Shown here in pieces: positions 36,274 to 44,598 of a stretch of 64,000 nt of DNA. The notes under the pieces are model-generated. The model was not told the origin of the DNA. It saw only the letters and a list, made by a program, of their open reading frames with translations, and ran no database searches. Where the stretch lies: the NCBI RefSeq assembly GCF_003020115.1, contig NZ_PYFX01000008.1:159188-223187 (forward strand), in the 5' to 3' direction. The translations under genes were made by a program, and so were the position numbers. This DNA comes from Bradyrhizobium sp. MOS002 (GTDB lineage Bacteria; Pseudomonadota; Alphaproteobacteria; Rhizobiales; Xanthobacteraceae). The number at the start of each line of letters is the position of its first letter. Within the stretch, counting starts at the first letter, position 1.

Positions 36274-36369
36274 TTAGATTGCAGGGTTTTCCGCAATCTC
36301 AAGGCGCTTTCGTCTCGCTCTATCCTGCGTCGTCCCAACGAGTTGGGTAGCAAATCCGGTAGCACCGGG
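36274..36369 (-). pseudogene. Remnant of an integrase 3' end
   Basis: On the minus strand a short stretch reads APGATGFATQLVGTTQDRAR and ends in TAA 48 bases from the tRNA half. ATGFAT and its coding bases (GCYACCGGATTTGCYACC) also occur in the C-terminal tail of int2 (LATGFATG), whose stop lies at the same side of its own att copy, 92 bases away. I read this as the tail of a lost third integrase of int2 type. The match is short, so this is tentative. Confidence 0.4.
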
Positions 36370-36394
36370 CGCGCCCCAACCAAGCGGGGCGGCC

Positions 36395-36541
36395 ATGTTT
36401 GGAAAACTGAGAACTCTCGGCTTTTGGCTCGGCATCGCTGCCGGCCTGGCACTGGCCTTGTGGATGTGGATCGATATGGCCCGCGGTGAGCCGGCGGGGT
36501 CAATCCGCGGTGGGTGCAGCGGGAGCTACGACGCGCAGTAG
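36395..36541 (+). CDS. Small hypothetical membrane protein (48 aa)
   Basis: A short frame after GGGGCGG encodes MFGKLRTLGFWLGIAAGLAL followed by the rest of a single hydrophobic helix (ALWMWIDMA) and a polar tail with one Cys. It resembles a one-pass membrane microprotein. It overlaps the antisense integrase remnant only upstream. Support is limited to the ribosome binding site and helix. Confidence 0.4.
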   Translation: MFGKLRTLGFWLGIAAGLALALWMWIDMARGEPAGSIRGGCSGSYDAQ

Positions 36542-36663
36542 GTCGCGCACGTTCTGAGCTACTAGGAATCGATAATTTGCGATGTACTTACGATGCCGCT
36601 TTGATGGCTGTATGCCTCGTCTTATCCGACACCACACGCCTACGCATGCCGACGGCCGGCAGA

Positions 36664-36876
36664 TGAAGATTACCTTTGGCGAGATGCGCGAGATGGGCCT
36701 ATGTCGCGTTCTGGTTTATTGCCATTGTGGCCATCACGTTGCACTAAGCGCCGATCGCTGGCCGGACGATGTTCGCTTGTCTTGTGTGCGCCGGATGCGG
36801 CAACCGGGGGGCTCAGGTCAGACCGGATTTCACCAGCGGCAAGCCGCCCCAATTCGCGACCTCGCACCCTCGTTAG
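36664..36876 (+). pseudogene. Broken zinc-ribbon-like small protein
   Basis: The reading begins MKITFGEMREMGLCRVLVYC with a Cys-containing CHCGHHVALSADRWPDDVRLS, a layout I know from small rhizobial zinc-ribbon-like proteins. The second half, VCAGCGNRGAQVRPDFTSGK ending at 36876, is in a different frame. A deletion of some 13-16 bases near 36780, removing the linker that normally precedes the VCxxCG motif, accounts for the break. The uninterrupted frame runs on to 36995 but loses the second Cys pair. Confidence 0.5.
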
Positions 36877-37336
36877 CCGCGCGTAACCTCCAGCTAAGTG
36901 TCCCTCAGAAATTACGGATGAGAGTTGTTGCGCGGAAGACACCACCTCGCCAATTCGGCAGCAGCCCCTTTGCGCTGCATCGCAACCGTTGGTAACAGGT
37001 GGCGGCCGTGCACTTCGCCTGGGGTAGGTTGAAGGACGCTCGGCACACGGCCGCCCGGTCACGGGGCGGCCGTGACCGTTTCCAGCAAAGCATGAATTGC
37101 TTAAACTTGTGTCGATGTGGCGAGCGTTAAGTTCATTGCGCTCAACGCTTTTTTCACAGTCCTGCCGACGCGGTCTCGCGCCTGATCAAGTCGGCCCCGA
37201 GCATGGGGTCCGCACCTAGCCAGCGCGGGGGCCGAAGGTCTGCCGGACCAAGCCCGACAGCCAACGCGTGAGCCGCTATTGCTCCTGAATCGAGACTCAG
37301 CTCTCATTCCGTCATCAAATTGCCCGGAGGGCGATC
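36877..37336. other. Non-coding region with terminator-like hairpin
   Basis: No gene is supported. A perfect 11-bp stem (CACGGCCGCCC with its complement, 7-base loop) at 37046-37074 looks like a terminator. The remainder probably contains the promoter of the zinc-ribbon gene at 37337, but no consensus is clear. Confidence 0.45.
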
Positions 37337-37678
37337 GTGAGTGGCGAAGCCGGATGCATCGTTTGTAGCCAACCTCGAGTGCTCAAAACTGTTTTCCCCG
37401 TGACCAAAGGCTACGAACTGAAGCGTTATGAATGCGCCAGTTGCGGCAGCGATCTGTTGCTAGTCACTAGAGTGTCCAAACTATCCGCCCCCAAGCGGCG
37501 GAGGGCAAGACTTGCTCCAGGTACGCGGTTCAAGACGATCGACGCGGCGCTAAAGGGGGCAGCTCGTGCGGGAGTTGCTGCAAAGAGCCGAAAAGCCCGC
37601 CAGGGTGAACCGGCGGGCTTCGTCGTTAGCAGTGGTACAGCGGGAATAACGGATCGGAACCGCACTCGACCCCGCTGA
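37337..37678 (+). CDS. Small zinc-ribbon protein (GTG start)
   Basis: The 113-residue product has CIVC near residue 8 and CASC near residue 35, a treble-clef or zinc-ribbon arrangement, followed by a basic tail (KRRRARLAPG) suited to nucleic-acid contact. GTG at 37337 is preceded by GGAGG at ideal spacing. A terminator-like hairpin (AAGCCCGCC / GGCGGGCTT, 37593-37620) lies inside the 3' coding part, so the C-terminal 25 residues may be a recent read-through. Function unknown. Confidence 0.6.
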   Translation: MSGEAGCIVCSQPRVLKTVFPVTKGYELKRYECASCGSDLLLVTRVSKLSAPKRRRARLAPGTRFKTIDAALKGAARAGVAAKSRKARQGEPAGFVVSSGTAGITDRNRTRPR

Positions 37679-37744
37679 TGCTTTGACCGGCTATGGCAAG
37701 GGACAAGCTCACCTTTAAGAACAGCCTCGCGACGTAGAGGCGCA

Positions 37745-37894
37745 TCAGTCGCATGTGGGCTCCCCGTGCCATGCGGCCTGATACCTGTCGACGAGCTTAT
37801 CCAGCATTTCGGACAAGTGAAACACGGCGAAGCACAGCTCTGGTCGTGTGCCGTCGTCGACCTCCGAGATCATCTGCGCGGCGATCTTGCACAT
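37745..37894 (-). CDS. Small hypothetical protein (49 aa)
   Basis: A short minus-strand frame encodes MCKIAAQMISEVDDGTRPEL, then CFAVFHLSEMLDKLVDRYQA and a short end, helical and amphipathic. The frame is open upstream into a Trp/Arg-rich stretch (WREQHCWIAGDPDR) without a start codon, up to a stop that overlaps the end of the neighbouring gene. It may be the 3' part of a longer ancestral gene. No function recognised. Confidence 0.4.
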   Translation of the reverse strand: MCKIAAQMISEVDDGTRPELCFAVFHLSEMLDKLVDRYQAAWHGEPTCD

Positions 37895-37928
37895 GCGGTC
37901 GGGGTCACCGGCAATCCAACAATGTTGC

Positions 37929-38498
37929 TCACGCCACCACCCCCGGCGCTAATTCGGGCAGGATCTCGGCAAGGTTCTCAATTAGCAATTGCTGCCATGA
38001 GCCGGTCTTGGTCGGGCCCGGGTCGTTAACGTCACGATAGAGACCCTCAGGCCAACTCATACCATCGGTATCGGCTTCGACGGCGTATTTGAGCAACGCG
38101 ATACAGCCCGCCATCGTTGTCGGCCCCTCGGAAAGCAAAGCGCAGGCCGCGTCAGTTTCAGCGCCGTGGCAGTGCTCTAGAGCGCTCTCGGCTTCGATCC
38201 ACCGCGGATCATCGGTCTCTACTATGGTTTCTTCCCACGCGGTTACACGGGACCGGCATTTTTCGAACGGCAATTCGCGGTCTAGCGCCGAATGCAGGTC
38301 GAGGGCGGCTTCCAACGCTGCCTTGGCTCTCTTGTGAGCTTCGATAGCCGCATAGATCGGGTCCGGACTCGCCACAGCGGCTCCGGCCGGGTGGGGCAGT
38401 GGAAGTGCCATCCCGAGCGCGGCGCTACCAGCGGCCACGCCAGCGGCTTGCAAGAGAAATCGCCGCCTGGGCGGGAACATGGGTCTTTCAATGGTCAT
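37929..38498 (-). CDS. Tat-signal hypothetical protein
   Basis: The 189-residue product opens with PPRRRFLLQAAGVAAGSAA, a twin-arginine signal, and should be exported. The mature part is mostly helical and acidic with three Cys residues and no catalytic motif that I recognise. It looks like a conserved accessory-region protein of Bradyrhizobium. Its role in the element is unknown; it may be cargo. Confidence 0.6.
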   Translation of the reverse strand: MTIERPMFPPRRRFLLQAAGVAAGSAALGMALPLPHPAGAAVASPDPIYAAIEAHKRAKAALEAALDLHSALDRELPFEKCRSRVTAWEETIVETDDPRWIEAESALEHCHGAETDAACALLSEGPTTMAGCIALLKYAVEADTDGMSWPEGLYRDVNDPGPTKTGSWQQLLIENLAEILPELAPGVVA

Positions 38499-38911
38499 GG
38501 TGGTTGCTCTCGGTATCGGCTTCTTAAGGCCGTCGCCGGTGTCAGACCGGCAGCCGGGAGTTAAGAACTGGCCGAGAGACCAGCGGCGACGCTTTTAAGG
38601 GTTTCCCCTCTGGACATAGCGCGGCCCTCCCGGCCATAATGGCCAGGTTGGGACGCACGCCAATGCGCCACCACGTTCGGCCGCAACCCCACGACGCCAA
38701 TCGAAGGGGCATTCTGACAAGGAATGGTGCGGCTATATCTCGGTCCGGGTTCTTAAGCCCACGGACATGCTGCTCCTGATTTGCTTAAAAATCCATCCCC
38801 TCCCTTGGGCGCATTAATCCGTAGGACTACCCGTGCAGCGAAAGATCAATTGATCTCGCGCGCTAGTTGAGCTTGGGTAGCGCTTTAGAAATCGGCCGGG
38901 GGGCAACATTC
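38499..38911. other. Non-coding region between divergent genes
   Basis: I see no gene in these 413 bases. The base composition is more A/T-rich than the chromosome. The segment should contain the promoters of the Tat-signal gene (left) and the lipoprotein gene (right), but no clear palindrome or sigma-type consensus stands out. Confidence 0.4.
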
Positions 38912-39283
38912 ATGCGCATTTTGGGAATCGTGGCGCTTGGCGCCATGTTAGCTGGCTGTGCGTCAGCATCGTCGGATATCGCGCCATCGTACGTTTCACC
39001 GGTCGTGTACCAGTCCTACAACTGCCAACAATTGGGACTTGAGGCTCAGGGTATTTCGCAGCGAGCGGCCGCCCTTTCTGGCGCCCAAGACAGCCAGCGG
39101 ACGAAAGACGGCCTGGTGACGGCGGCTGCTATCGTCGTGTTCTGGCCCGCCGCATTTTTTGTCGGCGGTGACAAACAGTTTGCCGCGGAGCTCGCCAACA
39201 TGAAGGGCCAAATGGTCGCGATCGAGCAGGCGAGCATTCAGAAAAAATGCAACATCCAATTCCAGGGGAAGCCCCCGGCGTAA
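38912..39283 (+). CDS. Small lipoprotein
   Basis: The 123-residue protein has a lipoprotein signal with lipobox LAGC (Cys16). The mature part carries YVSPVVYQSYNCQQLGLEAQ, an amphipathic helix, then a hydrophobic segment (TAAAIVVFWPAAFFVGG) and a charged helical end. Similar small lipoproteins are common near phage-type regions and elsewhere. GGGGGG precedes the ATG at 38912; the frame is open slightly upstream. Function unknown. Confidence 0.65.
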   Translation: MRILGIVALGAMLAGCASASSDIAPSYVSPVVYQSYNCQQLGLEAQGISQRAAALSGAQDSQRTKDGLVTAAAIVVFWPAAFFVGGDKQFAAELANMKGQMVAIEQASIQKKCNIQFQGKPPA

Positions 39284-39447
39284 ATGGGGCGGCAAGCACC
39301 GAAACTGAACACGCCAATCGAGTGAACATGCTGACCTGCCAGCGCCCGTGAATTACCGGGAGAGGGCCTCACGCGACCTGTACGCGAACAGGGATCGGCT
39401 CATATTCCCAAGCCAGCGATCCGCAATCCAGCCTCGGGAGCAAAGAA

Positions 39448-40032
39448 ATGAGCATTTTTGACAGCCTGCCTAAATCAGATTGCGAAATCGTCAGCGCCAC
39501 AGGTCAGGTCAGCCAAACGAAGGCGGCGATCCTGCCGGAAAACATTGTCGTGACCGACACCAAAATTCCGATCGCTGTTGGCGATGAGATCCGGCGTCGT
39601 ATTCCTAGTGGTCAGGACGAAGTCTACGAGGTGTTAGACCCGGCTTACTTCGAGAGTTGGAAAAACATACCCGCGCATTACAAGATCAAATATCGACGAA
39701 AGGGCACCTTCAAACACGGTGAAGGCGGAAATTATACAATCCAACTGTCGGGCAACAATGCTCGTGTAAACATTCGCTCTCACGATCAATCGACCAATGT
39801 CGCCGTCGAGGGCGACGTTTTCGGAGATCTGACGGCAGCTCTAAAGGGTGGCGTATCGAATGGGGATCAGCTAGCGAATCTTCTGTCGGCTGTTGACCAG
39901 ATGCGCAAATCACAGAAGCAGCCTGGCTTCCCGGCGGCGTTTCAGAAGTTCATGTCCCTTTGCGCAGATTGCCTTCAACTGGTGACGCCCTTCCTGCCGG
40001 CGCTCACGGAGTTGCTGCCCAAGAGCGGCTGA
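39448..40032 (+). CDS. Hypothetical protein with AbiTii-like C-terminal segment
   Basis: The 194-residue soluble protein is first in a three-gene cassette. After a beta-rich N-terminal half it has GNNARVNIRSHDQSTNVAVE, the asparagine-rich hinge that often links sensor-like domains. A helical end (FMSLCADCLQLVTPFLPALTELL) resembles, from memory, the C-termini of AbiTii-type abortive-infection proteins. This resemblance is by eye only. Codon use is less GC-biased than in the flanking chromosome. Confidence 0.55.
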   Translation: MSIFDSLPKSDCEIVSATGQVSQTKAAILPENIVVTDTKIPIAVGDEIRRRIPSGQDEVYEVLDPAYFESWKNIPAHYKIKYRRKGTFKHGEGGNYTIQLSGNNARVNIRSHDQSTNVAVEGDVFGDLTAALKGGVSNGDQLANLLSAVDQMRKSQKQPGFPAAFQKFMSLCADCLQLVTPFLPALTELLPKSG

Positions 40033-40107
40033 GGAAGGATGCGCGGACCCCCTGAGGATTCACGGTGTTGGCTGGGCACATATTGTTGGATGAACTAGAG
40101 GAACCCA

Positions 40108-40551
40108 ATGGATCAACGACCCAATATGCGCGAGTTCTCGACGATCGCCGGGCTTATCCTCGATCAGCTGCTGGAGCACCATCCGATTCGCGTGAACATT
40201 AGCGACTATCCGGTGATGCTGATCATGGGGGTTACTGACCCAACGGACAAATTGGAGTCGGGACGCATGTTCAAGGAGATGTTTGGCGCAACGCTGCAAT
40301 GGTTGAACGAGGAGGAATTCGTCCACGGCGGAGGCTTGAGCCCCCGCGAACGCTTGAGGCTAACTACAAAGGCGCTGGCTGTTTTGAATGCGGTGCCTCC
40401 AAATCTGGGTGGCCGGTCCATCGGAGACTCCATCGCCGAGGCCAAGAACGCAGATGCACCTGAGGCCCGAAACAGGATCGCTACTTTCTTCGGTGATTTC
40501 ATCGGCTCAGCCGCGGGATCATTCCCCAAATCGGCGGGATCGGGCGGATAG
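40108..40551 (+). CDS. Hypothetical protein, second gene of cassette
   Basis: The 147-residue protein is acidic and soluble, with an SDYPVMLIMGVTDPTDKLES segment and LTTKALAVLNAVPPNLGGRS in the middle, ending in a Gly/Ser tail. I do not recognise a family. It starts 75 bases after the preceding gene and ends 9 bases before the HEPN-like gene, so the last two are almost certainly cotranscribed and may work together. Confidence 0.55.
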   Translation: MDQRPNMREFSTIAGLILDQLLEHHPIRVNISDYPVMLIMGVTDPTDKLESGRMFKEMFGATLQWLNEEEFVHGGGLSPRERLRLTTKALAVLNAVPPNLGGRSIGDSIAEAKNADAPEARNRIATFFGDFIGSAAGSFPKSAGSGG

Positions 40552-40560
40552 GCGCGACCA

Positions 40561-41004
40561 ATGCCAGCGGAATCTAATAAGTTCCTAGCTGTCAGTTATC
40601 TTACTGACGCCACTCAATATAGACGAGCTGCAGAGGTCCTCCATGCCTCTCAATTTCCTGAACTGAGCAGCCCTCAGTATTTCCTGATCGCCCAGAGTAT
40701 CGAGCTGTTCTTAAAGGCGTACATAATCGCAAATGGTGGCACCCAGAAGGAGTTAACCAAACGCGACATTCGCCATTCGTTAAGTCGGCTTTTCGAAAGA
40801 GCAGTGGTTTTGGGCTACGTGTCACGAAGTGTGAAAAGTAAAGCAGTTGTCGATCTTCTCGATCCGCATCACGCGGAGCATACTTTTCGCTATCGGAAAA
40901 CAGGATACAAAACGTATCCGACCATACGGGAGGCCCTGGATACGCTTTCTCGCATGGAACGAGAGATCGCTCCGGTCGTTTCGCGAACGATCAGTTCTGC
41001 ATAG
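40561..41004 (+). CDS. HEPN-like protein
   Basis: The 147-residue helical protein carries the pattern SPQYFLIAQSIELFLKAYII, then RDIRHSLSRLFERA (Arg68-His72 region), the layout of HEPN domains (helix with E-L-xx-KAY, then H-x-L-xx-L). HEPN proteins are often RNases in toxin-antitoxin and defence modules, using an Rx4-6H motif; here only R68xxRH is seen, so catalysis is uncertain. The stop lies 2 bases from the convergent terminase stop. GC content is low for the window. Confidence 0.6.
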   Translation: MPAESNKFLAVSYLTDATQYRRAAEVLHASQFPELSSPQYFLIAQSIELFLKAYIIANGGTQKELTKRDIRHSLSRLFERAVVLGYVSRSVKSKAVVDLLDPHHAEHTFRYRKTGYKTYPTIREALDTLSRMEREIAPVVSRTISSA

Positions 41005-41006
41005 AC

Positions 41007-42503
41007 CTAACTGCCCAACCAGGCGGTCGCGTCGTGCCCACCACCCCAGAAGAAGCCCCGCCGGCGCCGCGGCTTGTCCCGCCGATAGATCTGCTCGGCA
41101 AAGCGCAGCATCATCATGGCGTACCGGGTGGCGGACAGAAGGTCGTCTCCCAGCTTCACGACCTTGCCGTCTTTCCGGTGGAATAGCCGGAATTCCTCGA
41201 ACCAGTCGAGCAGGCTGCTGAACACCTTGAGCTTGCCGGTTTCCATCCGTGTCAACATGTCCATCAGCCCCGCCTCGACGCTGACTGATCCGTCCTGAAA
41301 CTGCGCGTGGACGTCGAGCATGTTGAGCTGCTGGGCCCGATACTGCTCCGCAAGCGCGACGCCAGCGCCCTCCAGCGTCTCCCGGCGGCCGTCTCGAGGC
41401 CATGCCCAGGGCAGGGGCCCCCACGACCTGATGGCGCCAGCGTGCACCACCGGTGTTGCTTCCCGCAGCCGGTGCGCCTTGATCACGTACACGACATCCT
41501 GATCAGCATCCCAGGCGAGCTCCACCGCGGCGAAAGGGTGATCCCAGCCGAAGTCCATGCCGCCGATCCGGTGCCAGTGGGTGGGGATCTCGAACGGCTC
41601 GACCGTGATCGATTCCTCGGTGACCGGGAAGATGCGGCCGGAGCCCAGGATCGGAATGCCCTTGGTTCGGGCGTCGCGCTCGTGCGCCGGGTAGCTGGTG
41701 ATGATCTTCTGCCGCTGCTCCGGCGTGAAATGCTCGGCTTCCTCGATCGTCATCGAGGTATCGTTGCGGTCTGGAGACTTCTCGAGCAGGAAGCGGCGCA
41801 CCACGTCCGACATGCCGAGCAGGGGCGTGAAGGTCAGCCAGACCGGTCCTTGTGTGACGTTGGTTCGCGTCAGGCCTTCCGAATAGATGTCCTCCGGAGG
41901 CTCCTCATCGAACCAGAGCCAATGCAGGGTTTCCCCCTGCCATTTCTCGCGGCCCTGAACGTAGGATTTGAGACCGATCGAGCTATGACCGGCCTGGACG
42001 TCGCCGCCGCCGCCCCAGCGAACAATGATGGTGCCGACGAGGTCGGACACCCCAGCGCCAGGCACGGTCTCCACGATCGCATCTTTCGGGATCGAGCCGG
42101 TACCGTGCTGGCCCACGCGACCAAGCAGGATCCGCTGCGGATTGTCTCGCAACGTTTCACCGGTGGGGCTGCCAACCCACGCGAAGGTGGGCTCATCGAA
42201 TACCTTGCCGGTCCAGTCATCCGGGTAGCGGCCGGTCGCGTGCATTGCCGCTTCAAAGCCGCCAGCAATCGTCTTGCCAACCTGGTTGGCCGCACGGAAT
42301 AGCCGCTCGCGATAGGTTGCGCCGGCTTCGTGGAAGGCCCGCTGCTTCGCATACGGCCGGTAGTACTTGAGCCGGTTCTCAGTTAAGCGCCGGTTTAGCT
42401 CCGCTTGCGCCTTCGCCAGCGCTTTGGCCTCTTTCTCGCTCAAATGCTTTTCGGCGGAAGTCGTCGATGATTTCCCTGAGCTCTTCGTCGCCGACGTCGT
42501 CAT
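41007..42503 (-). CDS. Phage terminase large subunit (element 1)
   Basis: The 498-residue protein is a DNA-packaging motor. It has Walker A AANQVGKT (71-78), Walker B LWFDEE (196-201) and an RNase H-like nuclease domain starting at GGMDFGWDHP (Asp317), with further acidic residues later. The N-terminal YYRPYAKQRAFHEAGATYRE pattern is typical of podovirus-type large terminases. It is full length and intact. The ATG and upstream small-subunit candidate overlap (42379-42503). Confidence 0.88.
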   Translation of the reverse strand: MTTSATKSSGKSSTTSAEKHLSEKEAKALAKAQAELNRRLTENRLKYYRPYAKQRAFHEAGATYRERLFRAANQVGKTIAGGFEAAMHATGRYPDDWTGKVFDEPTFAWVGSPTGETLRDNPQRILLGRVGQHGTGSIPKDAIVETVPGAGVSDLVGTIIVRWGGGGDVQAGHSSIGLKSYVQGREKWQGETLHWLWFDEEPPEDIYSEGLTRTNVTQGPVWLTFTPLLGMSDVVRRFLLEKSPDRNDTSMTIEEAEHFTPEQRQKIITSYPAHERDARTKGIPILGSGRIFPVTEESITVEPFEIPTHWHRIGGMDFGWDHPFAAVELAWDADQDVVYVIKAHRLREATPVVHAGAIRSWGPLPWAWPRDGRRETLEGAGVALAEQYRAQQLNMLDVHAQFQDGSVSVEAGLMDMLTRMETGKLKVFSSLLDWFEEFRLFHRKDGKVVKLGDDLLSATRYAMMMLRFAEQIYRRDKPRRRRGFFWGGGHDATAWLGS

Positions 42504-42774
42504 ACCGGTTGTCCTCGATGGTGTATTCCTTGGGAAGCACGCTCGCGATCAGCTTCAAATAATCGCGCGGGTTCTCACGGTAGACGATCTCAATAGCTGC
42601 CTGGCCGCGGGGAAGTTCGGCCGCGTTTTGCGCACCGCCCCGCATGTGGAAGTGGTCCAACAGCGCCTGGATGAAATCGGCATGCAGCTTGTTGCGCGCG
42701 CCCTTGTGGCGCCCACCATTGCCGCTGTTGCCCGGCAGAAACCGGCCGGTTTTCGCGTCCTGCTCTGCCATCAA
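42379..42774 (-). CDS. Probable terminase small subunit (DUF5681-like)
   Basis: The 131-residue product begins DAKTGRFLPGNSGNGGRHKG, the DUF5681-type N-terminus seen in many phage small proteins ahead of terminases, followed by helices and an acidic end. It directly precedes the large subunit, overlapping it by about 125 bases in another frame, so small-subunit function is the natural guess. No HTH is certain. Starts MM; the second Met is an alternative. Confidence 0.65.
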   Translation of the reverse strand: MMAEQDAKTGRFLPGNSGNGGRHKGARNKLHADFIQALLDHFHMRGGAQNAAELPRGQAAIEIVYRENPRDYLKLIASVLPKEYTIEDNRYDDVGDEELREIIDDFRRKAFERERGQSAGEGASGAKPALN

Positions 42775-43541
42775 TCCTCGCCGCTCTGGTTTGGATTGTT
42801 GGAGAAAGACAATCCGGGATTGAGCACGGTCTCATGATCGACATAGCCACCCGGGTGCCAGCCGTCAGATTCATCCCGCTCGAACGCCTCTGCCGCGTCG
42901 AGATCGGTGACACCGTTTTTGTCGGTCGCCTTCTCCCAGCTCGAGCGATCATCTCGTTTCAACGAGAAGGGCTCGACTTTGCTGCCGTCCGGGTTTTTTG
43001 TGTTGCCGTATTTTTCGTTGAGGTAGCGTACGAGCTTGTTGTCATGGTCGGGCCGAGTGTCGTATCGGCTACCGAATGCCTCGACAGCCGCCCCCTCGTG
43101 ATCCTCATCTGCGATCATGTCGTCCAGACGTTCGCTCCGGCCAACGTGATCACGGGAAAGCTGCGCGTACGTCTTGCTATCGATAGTGCCGTCCTGCCAC
43201 TTCTGTTCGAGTGCATCAGCCTTGACCTTCCGCTCGACCGCCTTCCGGCTGTCAATCACGTCACTGGAATCGCGGTCATCTTCATAACCGCGCGCCAACG
43301 CTTCCAGATCGTTAAGCGAGCCGTCCGCTTGCATCTCGGAAAAAACGTCCATTGGCATTTTGTCGAGCATCTCGTGCCAGAGATGGGCCTCATAATCTTT
43401 GTATTCCTTGTGCGTCAGCTTGCCCGCGGAAACCATCCCACGCGCGTGCGCGATGGCGAAATTGGCCCCGCGAAGGTCATCGTTCCACTCGGGATTGCGT
43501 TTGGCGAACGCGGTCTGTGCCAGAAGGTGTCGGCTCGTCAT
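42771..43541 (-). CDS. Hypothetical protein in terminase operon
   Basis: The 256-residue acidic, helical protein has no recognised domain. Segments such as AHARGMVSAGKLTHKEYKDY and DSKTYAQLSRDHVGRSERLD look like short coiled coils. Its stop overlaps the next start (ATGA), so it is translated with the terminase genes. It could be a scaffolding-like or packaging accessory protein; nothing in the sequence proves this. Confidence 0.65.
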   Translation of the reverse strand: MTSRHLLAQTAFAKRNPEWNDDLRGANFAIAHARGMVSAGKLTHKEYKDYEAHLWHEMLDKMPMDVFSEMQADGSLNDLEALARGYEDDRDSSDVIDSRKAVERKVKADALEQKWQDGTIDSKTYAQLSRDHVGRSERLDDMIADEDHEGAAVEAFGSRYDTRPDHDNKLVRYLNEKYGNTKNPDGSKVEPFSLKRDDRSSWEKATDKNGVTDLDAAEAFERDESDGWHPGGYVDHETVLNPGLSFSNNPNQSGED

Positions 43542-43568
43542 GGTGCATCCTTTCAGTGTCTGCTGAAC

Positions 43569-44516
43569 TCAGAGCTTGATGAAGGTTGTCGCGAGGATCG
43601 TCGGCTGCACGACCGCGTGCGGCAGGCTCAGGCCGACCGGGTCCGTGGCATTAGCCACGTTGTCAATCGAATGGATCACGATGCCCGTAAATGATGCCCC
43701 TGTGGTTCCCGTCACAAGCTGGCTCTGAACAGTCGCGGCCTGCGTGCCGTCTTGGCGTGCCGCTGTGCCGTAGTACTGGTACTGATGTGTATGGCCCGGA
43801 TCGCTCATCGTCACCGAATGGCGATGGCCGGCAAGCTCATTCACCGTTAGAATGTGCTTTTCGTCGCCACCAGCAGCCCCGAGGTTGATGGCTGTTGCGC
43901 CAAAGTAAGTCGCTGTGAGCCGCCCAGCCGCCGTGTTGCCCATGTCGTCGAGGCTAGCCAGAACACGACCGCGGCAATCAGGGAGCGTCAGCAGCTTGTT
44001 TGCTGCCCAGTCCGCTGCTGCAGAGGCGCCCCGGCCACCGCTTACAGCAAGGTTTGCATCAGCGCCCCAGAGATACTGGAACAGCGCCTGCACATCAGCG
44101 TTCGCACGCTCGCTCGCGCCGGAGCTTGCAGAGCCTATCGTCTTGCCGTTGCAGCGAACCCAGCCCGTGAGCGAGCCGGTCCCATAGAACTGCATGAAGG
44201 CGCCGGTTTGGAAGATCGTGGTTGGGTCTACCGTGCCGCCACCACCGCCACCGCCCGAAGGACCGACGATCAGCAGATTGTCCTGAACGAGCTTTTGAGC
44301 GCCGTTCTTGTCGGTGAGGCGGATCTTGATGTTGCCGTCAGCACAGAAGAGCTGAGGCACACGGCCGGCAGCATCGAGCGTGACAGGGTTGGGCCAGGGC
44401 AGGGTGAGCCCCGTGTCCTGATAGCAATTCTGCGGCGTAGCCGTGGTGCCAGCTTGAATGAGGTAAAGTTTCCCGCCGACAAGAGGCTTGGCCAACTCGT
44501 CAAGCTGCTGCGTCAT
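43569..44516 (-). CDS. Phage tail-fibre/collar domain protein
   Basis: The 315-residue protein has an N-terminal adhesin-like part (GGKLYLIQAGTTATPQN, TLDAAGRVPQLFCADGNIKI), a glycine linker (PSGGGGGGGTV) and a C-terminal collar-type domain (GWVRCNGKTIGSASSG, LPDCRGRVLASLDDMG, HRHSVTMSDPGHTHQYQY with metal-binding His residues). This is host-recognition gear. Just upstream a signal-peptide-like start in another frame suggests the N-terminus has been shifted (see findings). Confidence 0.8.
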   Translation of the reverse strand: MTQQLDELAKPLVGGKLYLIQAGTTATPQNCYQDTGLTLPWPNPVTLDAAGRVPQLFCADGNIKIRLTDKNGAQKLVQDNLLIVGPSGGGGGGGTVDPTTIFQTGAFMQFYGTGSLTGWVRCNGKTIGSASSGASERANADVQALFQYLWGADANLAVSGGRGASAAADWAANKLLTLPDCRGRVLASLDDMGNTAAGRLTATYFGATAINLGAAGGDEKHILTVNELAGHRHSVTMSDPGHTHQYQYYGTAARQDGTQAATVQSQLVTGTTGASFTGIVIHSIDNVANATDPVGLSLPHAVVQPTILATTFIKL

Positions 44517-44598
44517 GCTGATGCCGGGGATGGTACCGGCGGCGAAAGCTGGCGCGCTAGTAGGGCAGGGATAAGCGCTGCGAGGATCAGTTTGCGCA

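Noticed and set aside
36188..36280. Intact tRNA-Ser gene
   Set aside because: Only the 5' half up to the anticodon loop is present; no variable arm, T arm or acceptor 3' strand follows, here or at 50837.
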